Below, piece by piece: positions 53,204 to 61,738 of a stretch of DNA of 64,000 nucleotides. How positions within the stretch are numbered: position 1 is the stretch's first letter; the number at the start of each line of letters is the position of its first letter. The stretch comes from Oscillospiraceae bacterium (GTDB lineage Bacteria > Bacillota > Clostridia > Oscillospirales > Oscillospiraceae), in assembly GCA_902781745.1 (NCBI GenBank), contig CACZKM010000001.1, positions 110,771 through 174,770 of the forward strand. Direction: 5' to 3'. Below the pieces are notes generated by a model. It was not told where the DNA came from. It ran no database searches and saw nothing but the letters and a program-made list of their open reading frames with translations. A program made the translations under genes and the position numbers.

Positions 53204-55000
53204 TCAGGAAGCGGCGTCCTCGCTCTCGGCGTCGGTTTCCGCATCGGCTTCTGCCTCTGCCTCTGCCTCGCCTTCGCCCTCGACTGTCTCCTCAACGGCG
53301 GCCTCGGCGTCTTCCGCGACGGCTTCGCCGGTCTCGTCCACGGCTTCCGCGGCCTCGGCGGCCTCTGTGCCTTCCGTAGCTTCCGCGTCTTCGGCAACAT
53401 TGGGGGTGCCGGCGATGGTCTTGCCCTTTTCCGTCAGCTCAGCGGGGTAGTTGCCCTCGACCTCAGTGTACCAGGCCTGATAGTCATCGGCCTGCAGAGC
53501 GGTGGTGGCGGCATATCTCCAGGCGATGTCACCCAGGCTGTCCACATACAGGATCTGATAACCGACCACGCGGCCGCTGCTGTCCTTGTAATCCAGGACG
53601 GTGGTGTCGCCGGCTTTACGGTCCGCGGCGAAGAGCCATTCGGTCAGATCGGAAGAGAGGGAATCCCGGTTGGCGTTCTCGGTCAGGCCACCGTTGGCGC
53701 TGGTGACCTCGTCATCACTGTTGGCAGTGGCCAGGGCGGCGAAGGATTCAGCGGTTTGCTCACCGGACTCGAACTGCTCCAGCAGGCCGTTGGCTTCCTC
53801 CTCGGCAGCGGCAAGCTGCTCGGCGGAGGGCAGAGAAACGGTTTCGGTTTCCGTAGAAGCCGCTTCGTCGGCAGTACCATCGGTGACAGCGGACGCATCC
53901 GTGACGGGGACCTCGGTATCGGTGGTCTCAGAGAGGACAAGGATGTTCCGATAGTTGATGGTCTGATAGGTATCCTCGCTCTTCTCACGGCCCAGGAACT
54001 GGACCACACAGTAGCCGGCGGAAGTTTCCAACGAGGTGACCTCACCCACGGTGCGGGCCTCGTCCTGGAGCCAGGATTTATAGGTGTTGTCGATGTTTTG
54101 ACCCAGCAGATCGGTCACATGGTTATATTCTTCGTCCTTGAAGTTCTCCGCAGACTCCTCATCCTGGGCAGCCTGGGCAGCCTCATTGAAGGGCGTGCCG
54201 CCCTGAACGGCGGCCACCATCGCCTCGGCGTTGGCCTGGGCCTCGGCCTGAGCAGCGGCAGTCTCCTCCTCGGTGGGTTCCACTGCGTTGCCGTCCTCAT
54301 CTGTGGCGGTCTCGGGCTGGTTGCTGATGTAGCAGTACCGATACTCATAGGTATCCAGGTCAGCCTTGTGCTCGTCATAGTAAGTGTTCAGTTCGTCGTC
54401 AGAATAGGTGAATTCCCCCTGCTTGGCCTGCGCATACTCATTGGCCAGGATGGAGTTGGCCAGCATCTCTTTGAACAGAGACTTGGTCATGTACTGCCCA
54501 TACAGGAGCTTGAGGTAGGCGCTCTCTGAATACCCGCTTTGGGTACTGTACATATGCAGGGCATCCAGATTCTCCGCAATGGAAGCCTCACCGGCGGAGG
54601 AGAGGGTGTAGCCCGCGTTCTTTGCCTCTGTGCAGAGGATGGTGTCCTCTTTCAGAGCATTCAGGGCCTGGTCCAGAAAATAGTCAGCGTAGGTGACGCC
54701 CTCTGCCTCGTTATAGTACTGTTCTTCGGGGGCCAGGTCAGTGTTATAATCCGGGGTCATGCCGAACTGCTGATACATCTGGGCCTCCTGCCGCTTGTTG
54801 CTGATCTGGGCGTTGTAATAATAGGAGAGCTGGGGGATGGTGAATTCCTGATCTCCCACGGTGGCGGCCACGGCGTTTTTCTGGAAAATGCCGGAATTCC
54901 AGATCAGCAGCGCGGCTACGATGATGCCAAGAATGATGCCAATGACCAGATACAGCTTGGCCTTGGACTTTTGCGGTTCGTTTCGATTATATGTGCTCAT
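53204..55000 (-). CDS. Membrane-anchored parvulin-like foldase with long acidic tail
   Basis: 598 residues from the ATG at 55000; GGAGG is 15 bases away, which is long. One anchor helix (about 15-38). The next 200 residues are helical with a SurA/PrsA N-domain look (VGDQEFTIPQLSYYYNAQ). A parvulin-like part lies about 340-490 (INYRNILVL, FAALATANSDDEVTSANGGL, GYQILYVDSLGD). The C-terminal 70-80 residues are almost only Glu, Ala, Thr and Asp. Role: folding of exported proteins as in PrsA. Key parvulin His residues are not obvious, so it may be a holdase. Confidence 0.78.
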   Translation of the reverse strand: MSTYNRNEPQKSKAKLYLVIGIILGIIVAALLIWNSGIFQKNAVAATVGDQEFTIPQLSYYYNAQISNKRQEAQMYQQFGMTPDYNTDLAPEEQYYNEAEGVTYADYFLDQALNALKEDTILCTEAKNAGYTLSSAGEASIAENLDALHMYSTQSGYSESAYLKLLYGQYMTKSLFKEMLANSILANEYAQAKQGEFTYSDDELNTYYDEHKADLDTYEYRYCYISNQPETATDEDGNAVEPTEEETAAAQAEAQANAEAMVAAVQGGTPFNEAAQAAQDEESAENFKDEEYNHVTDLLGQNIDNTYKSWLQDEARTVGEVTSLETSAGYCVVQFLGREKSEDTYQTINYRNILVLSETTDTEVPVTDASAVTDGTADEAASTETETVSLPSAEQLAAAEEEANGLLEQFESGEQTAESFAALATANSDDEVTSANGGLTENANRDSLSSDLTEWLFAADRKAGDTTVLDYKDSSGRVVGYQILYVDSLGDIAWRYAATTALQADDYQAWYTEVEGNYPAELTEKGKTIAGTPNVAEDAEATEGTEAAEAAEAVDETGEAVAEDAEAAVEETVEGEGEAEAEAEADAETDAESEDAAS

Positions 55001-55053
55001 GATGATCGACGGTTTCCTCCTTACATTGCTGATGAAAGCATATTCGGTCACCG

Positions 55054-55082
55054 ATTATACTAAATCTTTTCTTATTTTGCAA
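55054..55082 (-). promoter_or_regulatory. Sigma-A promoter of the parvulin-like gene
   Basis: Minus strand TTGCAA, 17-base spacer, TATAAT. Confidence 0.82.
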
Positions 55083-55132
55083 GATAAAACGAGAAATCCG
55101 GGAAAAGCTTTTTGGACCGGGCAGGAATCCTC

Positions 55133-55162
55133 TTGACTGGAATCGTGCAAAAACGGTATAAT
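55133..55162 (+). promoter_or_regulatory. Sigma-A promoter of nnrE
   Basis: TTGACT, 18-base spacer, TATAAT. Confidence 0.8.
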
Positions 55163-55200
55163 CGGGGCAAACAAATCGTGAAAAGGAAGGGATCCCCATC

Positions 55201-56091
55201 ATGTTGAATGTCATCACAGTGAAAACCATGCGGGAGAGTGACGCCCACACCACTCAGGAATACGTCCCCAGCCTGGAGCTTATGTACCGGGCGGCCATGG
55301 GGGTATACAAGGCGGTGGACTGGACCGGGAAGCGAGTCGGGATCGTCACCGGCTCCGGCAATAACGGAGGCGATGGCTATGCGCTGGCCTCTATTTTGGC
55401 TGACGCTGGGGTGACCTGTGCGGTTTTCCGGGTTTCAGATAAGTTTTCCCAGGACGGGCAGCATTACCATGATCTGGCCTTGTCCAAAGGTGTGACGATC
55501 GTCCCCTTTGCCGAAGACACCGATCTCCAAGGGTATGATGTGCTGGTAGACTGTATGCTGGGCACCGGCTTTTCCGGCCAGGTGAAGGATGCTTTCCGCG
55601 CCGCGATCAAAGCCATCAACAACGCCCATAAAGCATATGTAGTCAGTGTGGACATCAACAGCGGCATGAACGGAGACAGCGGTAAGGCGGAGCTTGCGGT
55701 AAAATCCGACCTCACCGTCACCATCGGCTATCTGAAATCCGGCCTGTTTTTGGGCGACGCGATCTGGTATGTCGGTAAGATCGTGGTGGCAGACATTGGG
55801 ATCCGCTTGATTCGGGACGATTTCTTCCTGGCCGCCACCGATGAGATCATCTTCCCCAACACCAACCTGGAGCTCAACGGAGACCGGACCGAGATGCTGA
55901 CCCCCGGCGAGGCGGAGGCACAGCTAAAAAATGGCGAGACCATCCCCGAACTGGCGGTGGAGATGGCCCTGAAAGGGGAAAAGCTGATCCGGGTCCTTGG
56001 AAGGAACTCCCTGGTTACAGACGGATATCGGACGTATTTCATTGAGGACGGCGTGTTTCCAGAAGTCATCTCCTCTCTTGGCGAGGCATAA
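55201..56091 (+). CDS. nnrE: NAD(P)H-hydrate epimerase domain protein (YjeF-N)
   Basis: 296 residues. Residues 1 to about 215 are YjeF_N: PSLELMYRAAMGVYKAV, IVTGSGNNGGDGYALASIL, VDCMLGTGFSGQVKDAFRAAIKAIN, SVDINSGMNGDSG. It epimerises damaged NADHX/NADPHX. The partner dehydratase domain (NnrD) is absent. The last 80 residues (TEMLTPGEAEAQLKNGETIPELAVEM onward, in two parts) have no recognised family. GAAAGGAAGGG precedes the start. Confidence 0.87.
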   Translation: MLNVITVKTMRESDAHTTQEYVPSLELMYRAAMGVYKAVDWTGKRVGIVTGSGNNGGDGYALASILADAGVTCAVFRVSDKFSQDGQHYHDLALSKGVTIVPFAEDTDLQGYDVLVDCMLGTGFSGQVKDAFRAAIKAINNAHKAYVVSVDINSGMNGDSGKAELAVKSDLTVTIGYLKSGLFLGDAIWYVGKIVVADIGIRLIRDDFFLAATDEIIFPNTNLELNGDRTEMLTPGEAEAQLKNGETIPELAVEMALKGEKLIRVLGRNSLVTDGYRTYFIEDGVFPEVISSLGEA

Positions 56092-56155
56092 GACAGCGTA
56101 TTTGTTGAATTGGAACAGAATTCACAAAAAGATTTGTTGAGTATCACGAATTTTG

Positions 56156-56184
56156 TTGGCAATCCTCTTTCCATATGGTATACT
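56156..56184 (+). promoter_or_regulatory. Sigma-A promoter of the flavin reductase-rubrerythrin gene
   Basis: TTGGCA, 17-base spacer, TATACT. No PerR box was recognised. Confidence 0.78.
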
Positions 56185-56248
56185 GAAAACAGAATTGAGC
56201 GTCCTTCGGGGCGAAGCAATGACCACCAATCTAAGGAGGTATCTTCCC

Positions 56249-57418
56249 ATGAATACTCTGGCCATGCACAAGCTCTCCTACGGCCTGTTTGTTCTCACCG
56301 CTAAGGACGGTGAGAAAGACAACGGCTGCATCATCAACACCGCCATCCAGGTGGCATCCGAGCCCAATCAACTCTCCATTTCTGTCAATAAAGCAAATCT
56401 CACCCATGATATGGTTCTCAAGACCGGTGTGTTTACCGTGTCCGCCATCAATCAGCGGGCGGGGTTCGATCTCTTCAAGCGGTTCGGCATGCAGTCCGGC
56501 CGAGATGTAAACAAGTTCGACGGATTCACCGCCTGTCAGCGCGCCGCCAACGGCCTGTACTACATCAACGAGGGCGTCAACGCCTACTTCTGCGGCAAGG
56601 TAACCCAGAGCATCGACTTGGGCTCCCACACCCTGTTCATCGCGTCCATCGAGGATATGGAGGTCCTGAACGACGAGCCCTCCACCACCTATGCTTACTA
56701 TCAGGAGCACATCAAGCCCAAGCCCCAGGCTGTAGGCAAGACCGAGGACGGCAAGACCATCTGGCGCTGTACTGTCTGCGGCTATGAGTATGTGGGGGAG
56801 GAGATCCCCGCCGATTTCGTTTGCCCCATCTGCAAGCATCCCGCCTCCGACTTTGAAAAGGTGGAGGTCCAGGAGAACGCGCCCAACAAATACGCCGGGA
56901 CCCGCACGGAGAAAAACCTGCAGGATGCCTTTGCCGGTGAGTCTCAGGCCCGGAACAAGTACACCTATTTCGCGGAGGTCGCCCGGCGCAACGGATACGA
57001 GCAGATCGCCAACCTCTTCCTGCAGACGGCCGCCAACGAACGGGAACACGCCAAGCTGTGGTTCCGGGAGCTGGGCGGCATCGGGGAGACCCCCGACAAT
57101 CTGGCCGCCGCTGCCGACGGCGAGAACCATGAGTGGACCGATATGTACGTCCGCATGGCAAGAGAAGCCGAGGAGGACGGGTTCCCTGAGCTGGCCAAGC
57201 AGTTCCTGGCGGTAGGCGAGATCGAAAAGCGCCACGAAGAGCGCTATCGTGCCCTGCTGCACAACGTGGAGGCCCAGGAGGTCTTTAAGAAGAGCGGCGT
57301 TTCTGTTTGGGAGTGCATCAACTGCGGCCACATCGTTGTTGGGACCGAAGCCCCCGACGTCTGCCCGGTGTGCAAATATCCCCAGGCGTTCTTTGAGATC
57401 AACAAGGTCAACTATTAA
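56249..57418 (+). CDS. Flavin reductase-rubredoxin-rubrerythrin fusion protein
   Basis: 389 residues from the ATG at 56249 (TAAGGAGG before it). Residues 1 to about 155: flavin reductase-like FMN domain ([43 protein letters not shown]). Residues 172-205: rubredoxin (C174, C177, C192, C195). Residues about 218-345: rubrerythrin diiron four-helix bundle with [30 protein letters not shown] and [10 protein letters not shown]. Residues 354-380: second rubredoxin (C356, C359, C372, C375). The first two parts equal the high-molecular-weight rubredoxin of acetogenic clostridia; the rest equals a complete rubrerythrin. Together they could pass electrons from NAD(P)H via FMN and iron to peroxide. It is a cytoplasmic oxidative-stress enzyme. 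Confidence 0.92.
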   Translation: MNTLAMHKLSYGLFVLTAKDGEKDNGCIINTAIQVASEPNQLSISVNKANLTHDMVLKTGVFTVSAINQRAGFDLFKRFGMQSGRDVNKFDGFTACQRAANGLYYINEGVNAYFCGKVTQSIDLGSHTLFIASIEDMEVLNDEPSTTYAYYQEHIKPKPQAVGKTEDGKTIWRCTVCGYEYVGEEIPADFVCPICKHPASDFEKVEVQENAPNKYAGTRTEKNLQDAFAGESQARNKYTYFAEVARRNGYEQIANLFLQTAANEREHAKLWFRELGGIGETPDNLAAAADGENHEWTDMYVRMAREAEEDGFPELAKQFLAVGEIEKRHEERYRALLHNVEAQEVFKKSGVSVWECINCGHIVVGTEAPDVCPVCKYPQAFFEINKVNY

Positions 57419-57460
57419 GCTTCTAATCGATTGAGCCTCTAACAGTATTACAGATAAGGA

Positions 57461-57486
57461 AAAAGCCCGGTGCCCCGGGCTTTTTT
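57461..57486 (+). terminator. Terminator of the rubrerythrin fusion gene
   Basis: Stem AAAAGCCCGG/CCGGGCTTTT followed by further T. Confidence 0.92.
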
Positions 57487-57487
57487 C

Positions 57488-57516
57488 TTGCCTATTATGA
57501 AGGGTTGTGATATACT
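57488..57516 (+). promoter_or_regulatory. Sigma-A promoter of the fumarate reductase operon
   Basis: TTGCCT, 17-base spacer, TATACT, starting right after the preceding terminator. Confidence 0.72.
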
Positions 57517-57623
57517 TTGTCGATAGAGTGCGCTAACTCTTGATATCATATGAATCCTTCGATTGAAAACAATGTATTGTTTTTATGGAAGCATCGTAAA
57601 ACAAAGGAAAGTGGGGAGGCTTT

Positions 57624-58115
57624 ATGCAGGTGATCCGACATATCCTCGTGATCCTGGCGGCTTTGTTTGTGTTCCTGGGACTCCCTGCAATGTACTTTAC
57701 CCAGGGGGCGACCGGCCAGGCAGACAGCGTCTCGGGTGCATCTCAGGCGGTTCCGGAGCGGCCCTCCGGAGAGTTTGTTGTTCTTATGTCTAAAGAACGG
57801 CATCCAGATTCGTTGGACGCGTGGACGGATTTCTTTTCCGAGCGTCCCACTGACGTAATCATGGAAGATCTCTCCTGTATGACGGTCCAGGACGACGCGG
57901 CCGGCCTCCAGTTGGCCCGAAGGTATCAGTCTCGTCTGGCGGAGAATCAAATGACCGTCCGCCAAGAGAATCCCGTCCTTGTTGCTTCCCGGGCAGAAAA
58001 CGGTCTATTTGACGCCATTATCCTCTCCAAAGAGGCGGCGGACGCGTATCAGTTCAGCGATTTGTATCACGATAGCGCGATCTCCGTGATTTCCGTGAAA
58101 GGAGCGCCGCAATGA
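57624..58115 (+). CDS. Unknown exported or membrane-anchored protein in the fumarate reductase operon
   Basis: 163 residues. The N-terminus is one hydrophobic segment (HILVILAALFVFLGLPAMYF, about residues 6-25) that may be an anchor or signal. The rest is a compact alpha/beta domain (FVVLMSKERHPDSLDAWTDFF, DAAGLQLARRYQSRLAEN, FDAIILSKEAADAYQF) that I do not recognise. The stop overlaps the start of the next gene in ATGA, so it is coupled to the membrane subunit. It has no Cys pairs or heme motif. An accessory or assembly role for the fumarate reductase is inferred from position only. Confidence 0.7.
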   Translation: MQVIRHILVILAALFVFLGLPAMYFTQGATGQADSVSGASQAVPERPSGEFVVLMSKERHPDSLDAWTDFFSERPTDVIMEDLSCMTVQDDAAGLQLARRYQSRLAENQMTVRQENPVLVASRAENGLFDAIILSKEAADAYQFSDLYHDSAISVISVKGAPQ

Positions 58116-58648
58116 GAAAATGGAACGCCATCCTCTCCCTGGCCGCCCTGGTCCTGCTTCTCCTGCATGGGATTCTGGGGAGCTTTCAGCTTATCGGCCC
58201 TGGAAGCGTTTTCCGTTGGCTTCCGTGGATCGCCTTGGTCCTTGTCCTCTTGCATGGGGGCCTGGGCGTCAAGTACACCATCGATTCCCTTCGGGCATGG
58301 AGAAAAACCGGGGTGGGGTACTTTCGGGAAAACCGCCTCTTTTGGGCTCGTCGCATCAGTGGCTTTGCCGTGCTGGTTTTTCTCTTTTTCCACGCAACGG
58401 CCTTTGGGACCAGCAGCAACGGCGTCTATCGCCTTCAATGGTTCACCCAGGCCAAGCTGGCCCTTCAGCTCTTGCTGGTGGCCTCTTTGGCCGTCCATAT
58501 TATCACGAACATTCGTCCCTTGATGATCTCTTTGGGGGTCAAAGGCGGAAAAAAGTGGCTGGGGGACATTCTATTCATCCTGTCCGTGCTGTTATTGTTC
58601 ATGGCGGCAGCGTTTGTCATCTATTATCTGCGCTGGAACGTATGGTAA
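58112..58648 (+). CDS. Probable cytochrome b-type membrane anchor of fumarate reductase
   Basis: 178 residues with four to five helices. Histidines sit inside or at the ends of helices (H19, H48, H94, H129), enough for one or two b-type hemes. The order anchor-flavoprotein-iron/sulfur matches SdhCAB/FrdCAB operons in Firmicutes. It would link the soluble subunits to the quinone pool. Sequence identity to known anchors was judged by pattern and context only. Confidence 0.7.
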   Translation: MRKWNAILSLAALVLLLLHGILGSFQLIGPGSVFRWLPWIALVLVLLHGGLGVKYTIDSLRAWRKTGVGYFRENRLFWARRISGFAVLVFLFFHATAFGTSSNGVYRLQWFTQAKLALQLLLVASLAVHIITNIRPLMISLGVKGGKKWLGDILFILSVLLLFMAAAFVIYYLRWNVW

Positions 58649-58701
58649 CCGGAAGACCATGCCTGTCAGGGTGTTGTATCAGTTTGTAAGGAGACGGTTT
58701 C

Positions 58702-60336
58702 ATGGGGAGAGTGAACATCGTGGGCGCCGGGCTTTCCGGGCTGTCTGCTGCCATCCATCTGGCTAAGGCGGGAATTCCCTGCAATCTTATCTCCGCGCTG
58801 CCCTCGGAGCGGGCCCAGTCTGTTCTGGCTGAGGGCGGGATCAACGCGGCTCTCGATACCATGGGGGAGCACGATACGCCTGCCGAACACTTTGCCGACA
58901 CCATGAAAGGCGGCGTAGACCTGGCGGACCCCAACGCGGTAGCCGGACTGACGGAGCACGCCCCGGAGATCGTTCGGTGGATGTTCTCTCTGGGAACGCC
59001 CTTCCAGATGGAAGAGGAACGTCTGATCCTGCGCAATTTCGGCGGACAAAAGAAAAAACGGACCGCCTATTCCAAAAGCAGCACCGGGAAGGTCCTGATG
59101 ACCGCCCTGATCGACGAAGCCCGCCGCTGGGAGGACGCCGGATTGATCCATCGTTTTTCCCACCATCTGACGGAAGATTTGACCATAGAGGGGGAGGGGG
59201 AGGACCGCTGCTGCAGCGGGCTGGTCATTCGGGATACCTATACCAGCCGCCTGTTGAACTGTCCCGGCCCTGTAATCCTGTGCAGCGGGGGAATGAACGG
59301 AATCTTCCCCGGGCTTACCACAGGAACCGTCCCCAATACCGGCAATCTCACTGCCCTGGTTTTTGCCAAGGGCGTCGAATTTGGAAATCTGGAGTTTATC
59401 CAGTATCACCCCACGACGGTTGGGATCCCAGGAAAGCGAATGCTCATCAGTGAAGCCGCCCGGGGAGAGGGCGGACGGCTGTTCATCCTTCGGGACGGCA
59501 AACCCTGGTATTTCATGGAGGAAAAGTATCCGGAGTTGGGGAACCTTATGCCAAGAGACGTGGTCTCCCGGGAGATGTTTTTTGTCAGCCATCGGCCGGA
59601 CTGTGAGCCCCAGGTCTACCTGGACCTCACCGGCCTGCCCGCCGCGACCTGGGAGAAAAAGCTGTCGGATATGCGGGAGGAGATCCTCCACTATCTGTCC
59701 ATCGACCCGGTGACCGCCCCGGTCCCGGTGAGCCCCGGGATCCACTTCTTTATGGGGGGGGTCCTGGTGGACGCCGCCCACCGATCCAGTCTTCCCGGCC
59801 TGTACGCGGCGGGGGAGTGTGCCTGCCAATACCACGGGGCTAACCGGCTGGGAGGCAACTCCATGCTGGGCGCGTTATATGGAGGGAAAGTTGCCGCGGA
59901 AAGCGTGACGTTGACCTGTAAAGGAGAATCGCTTCACAGCGATGAACCTGTGGATCTTGGCTTGGCGCCCACACAGTGGAGGGAAGAACGCATGGTTGCG
60001 CCGGTGCAGGTCGAGCGACTGTGCTCTGTTTTGTGGGAGGGCCTCGGCATCGCCCGCGAGGAAACCGTCCTGAGCAGCGCAGCAAAAGGATTGGAGGAGC
60101 TGTTGGCCGGAGATTTGACCCCTTGGGAGCGGAATCGCGCCCTGCTGGGGAAGGCTATTGTGTCCTCCGCGCTGGCCCGCCGGGAGAGCCGTGGCGCCCA
60201 TTATCGCACGGACTTCCCCCAGCGAGATGACGCGCAGTTTCAAAAGACCACCGTCGCAGTGTGCCGGGACGGCGCAATAGACATTGTATTCCGCCCCATT
60301 CCCGAGAGGAGGACAGACAATGGAACGAATCCTTGA
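58702..60336 (+). CDS. frdA: Fumarate reductase/succinate dehydrogenase flavoprotein
   Basis: 544 residues. FAD-binding IVGAGLSGLSAAIHLAKAG, EFIQYHPTTVG, EAARGEGGRLF (catalytic Glu and Arg), GIHFFMGGV (His), and HGANRLGGNSMLGALYGG (Arg). The C-terminal helical domain has RRESRGAHYRTDFPQRDD. The His that carries covalent FAD in FrdA/SdhA (RSHTxAAQGG) is replaced: ERAQSVLAEGG has Gln39 at that place, so FAD is probably non-covalent. It reduces fumarate (or oxidises succinate). L-aspartate oxidase is the main alternative; the following iron-sulfur subunit argues for Frd. GGAGAC precedes the start. Confidence 0.85.
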   Translation: MGRVNIVGAGLSGLSAAIHLAKAGIPCNLISALPSERAQSVLAEGGINAALDTMGEHDTPAEHFADTMKGGVDLADPNAVAGLTEHAPEIVRWMFSLGTPFQMEEERLILRNFGGQKKKRTAYSKSSTGKVLMTALIDEARRWEDAGLIHRFSHHLTEDLTIEGEGEDRCCSGLVIRDTYTSRLLNCPGPVILCSGGMNGIFPGLTTGTVPNTGNLTALVFAKGVEFGNLEFIQYHPTTVGIPGKRMLISEAARGEGGRLFILRDGKPWYFMEEKYPELGNLMPRDVVSREMFFVSHRPDCEPQVYLDLTGLPAATWEKKLSDMREEILHYLSIDPVTAPVPVSPGIHFFMGGVLVDAAHRSSLPGLYAAGECACQYHGANRLGGNSMLGALYGGKVAAESVTLTCKGESLHSDEPVDLGLAPTQWREERMVAPVQVERLCSVLWEGLGIAREETVLSSAAKGLEELLAGDLTPWERNRALLGKAIVSSALARRESRGAHYRTDFPQRDDAQFQKTTVAVCRDGAIDIVFRPIPERRTDNGTNP

Positions 60337-61030
60337 TATTCTCCGACGGGACAGCAGGGAAAGTACGCCCTACCGACAATTCTTTCACTATGAGACCGCA
60401 GACGAGACAGAGACGGTTGCCACTGCGTTGATGAAACTGTGCGACGCTTCTGATCTTCGGGACCTCTCCGGAGAACCCGCAAGGCCCATCCTTTGGGAGT
60501 GTAGTTGCCTGCAAAAGAAGTGCGGCGCCTGCGCCATGGTTATCGACGGGATTCCACGACTGGCCTGCGATGTCAAGCTGGCAGACTGCAAAGAAACCAT
60601 TCGTTTGGAGCCGCTGAGGAAGTTTCCCGTTGTTGCGGACCTCACCGTAGACCGCACCGTAATGCAGGACAATTTGAGAGCGATCCGCCTCTGGCTGACT
60701 GACCAGGCGGCTATGCGGGATAAGGTCATGGACGCAGCCTATGAAGCCTCCCGCTGTCTTCAGTGCGGCTGCTGCCTGGAGGTTTGTCCGAATTTTTACG
60801 CCGGAGGCTCCTTTACTGGCATGGCGTCGGCCATTCCGTTTTCCCGGTTGCTTGCGGAACTGCCTGTTTCCCAACGAAAAGAGGCGGCTAAGCTTTACAC
60901 GGGTCGATTCTACAACGGCTGCGGGAAGTCTCTGGCCTGCCGCAACATCTGCCCTGCGGGGATCGATGTGGACGATTTACTGGTGAACTCCAACGCGATT
61001 GCTGTGTGGAAGCGGTTCGGGAAACCGTGA
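60320..61030 (+). CDS. frdB: Fumarate reductase/succinate dehydrogenase iron-sulfur subunit
   Basis: 236 residues from the ATG at 60320 (GAGGAGG before it), overlapping frdA by 17 bases. The plant-type 2Fe-2S ligands are C63, C68, C71 and C83 with the C-x4-C-x2-C-x11-C spacing. The ferredoxin part has CLQCGCCLEVCP (146-157) and C201, C207, C211 in ACRNICPAGI. These are the three centres of FrdB/SdhB, which carry electrons between the membrane anchor and the flavin. Confidence 0.9.
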   Translation: MERILDILRRDSRESTPYRQFFHYETADETETVATALMKLCDASDLRDLSGEPARPILWECSCLQKKCGACAMVIDGIPRLACDVKLADCKETIRLEPLRKFPVVADLTVDRTVMQDNLRAIRLWLTDQAAMRDKVMDAAYEASRCLQCGCCLEVCPNFYAGGSFTGMASAIPFSRLLAELPVSQRKEAAKLYTGRFYNGCGKSLACRNICPAGIDVDDLLVNSNAIAVWKRFGKP

Positions 61031-61065
61031 CTCACGCGGCCATCGGTTTTGAGGTGCGCTGAACT

Positions 61066-61725
61066 ATGCTGTATCTGATCACATTTCTCGAAGGGATCCT
61101 GTCCTTTCTATCCCCTTGCCTGCTGCCGCTCTTGCCGGTCTACCTGTCGTATTTTGCCGGAAACCAGGAGGAAAACCAGAAACGGGGGCAGATCACCCGG
61201 ATCCTGGCGTTTATCGCAGGATTCACGCTGTCCTTCATGGTGCTGGGCCTGGTGTTCTCCACCTTGGGGAGCGTCGTTTCCCGGCATCAGACTGTAGTAA
61301 ATCTGGTTTGCGGCGGTGCCATGGTCTTTTTTGGGCTGAGCTATCTCCATGTGATCCCCTTGTCTCTGTTTGGCAGCGGGCCCAAGTCGATGAAGGTCTA
61401 TGACATTACGTCCTCCTTCTTGTTCGGGCTGCTGTACCCGGTCAATTTGACGCCCTGTGTGGGGGCGTTCCTGGGGTCTGCTCTGGCTCTGGCGGCTACG
61501 ACCGGGAGCGTGGGGCAGGGGACCGCGCTGTTACTTGTCTATTCTTTGGGGCTTGGGCTGCCGTTTTTGCTCTCTGCCCTGATCATGAGCCACCTGTCTG
61601 TGTTCTTTTCGAAGGTCAAAGCGCACTATGCAGTCATTGACCGGATCAGCGGGGGCCTGCTTGTTGTCATGGGCGTCCTGGTGATGACAGGACTGTTCCA
61701 GCGGTTTCTGGCTCTGTTTACCTGA
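61066..61725 (+). CDS. ccdA: CcdA-type thiol-disulfide membrane transporter
   Basis: 219 residues, six helices. The two redox cysteines lie in SPCLLPLLPVYLSY (C18) and TPCVGAFLGSAL (C131), as in CcdA/DsbD. It moves reducing equivalents from cytoplasmic thioredoxin across the membrane. The TlpA-like gene 13 bases downstream is the natural acceptor. Confidence 0.93.
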   Translation: MLYLITFLEGILSFLSPCLLPLLPVYLSYFAGNQEENQKRGQITRILAFIAGFTLSFMVLGLVFSTLGSVVSRHQTVVNLVCGGAMVFFGLSYLHVIPLSLFGSGPKSMKVYDITSSFLFGLLYPVNLTPCVGAFLGSALALAATTGSVGQGTALLLVYSLGLGLPFLLSALIMSHLSVFFSKVKAHYAVIDRISGGLLVVMGVLVMTGLFQRFLALFT

Positions 61726-61738
61726 AGGAGGATAAGAT

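Noticed and set aside
58702-60336. L-aspartate oxidase (nadB)
   Set aside because: The directly following iron-sulfur subunit with all FrdB clusters and the upstream membrane anchor fit fumarate reductase; no nadA or nadC is adjacent.
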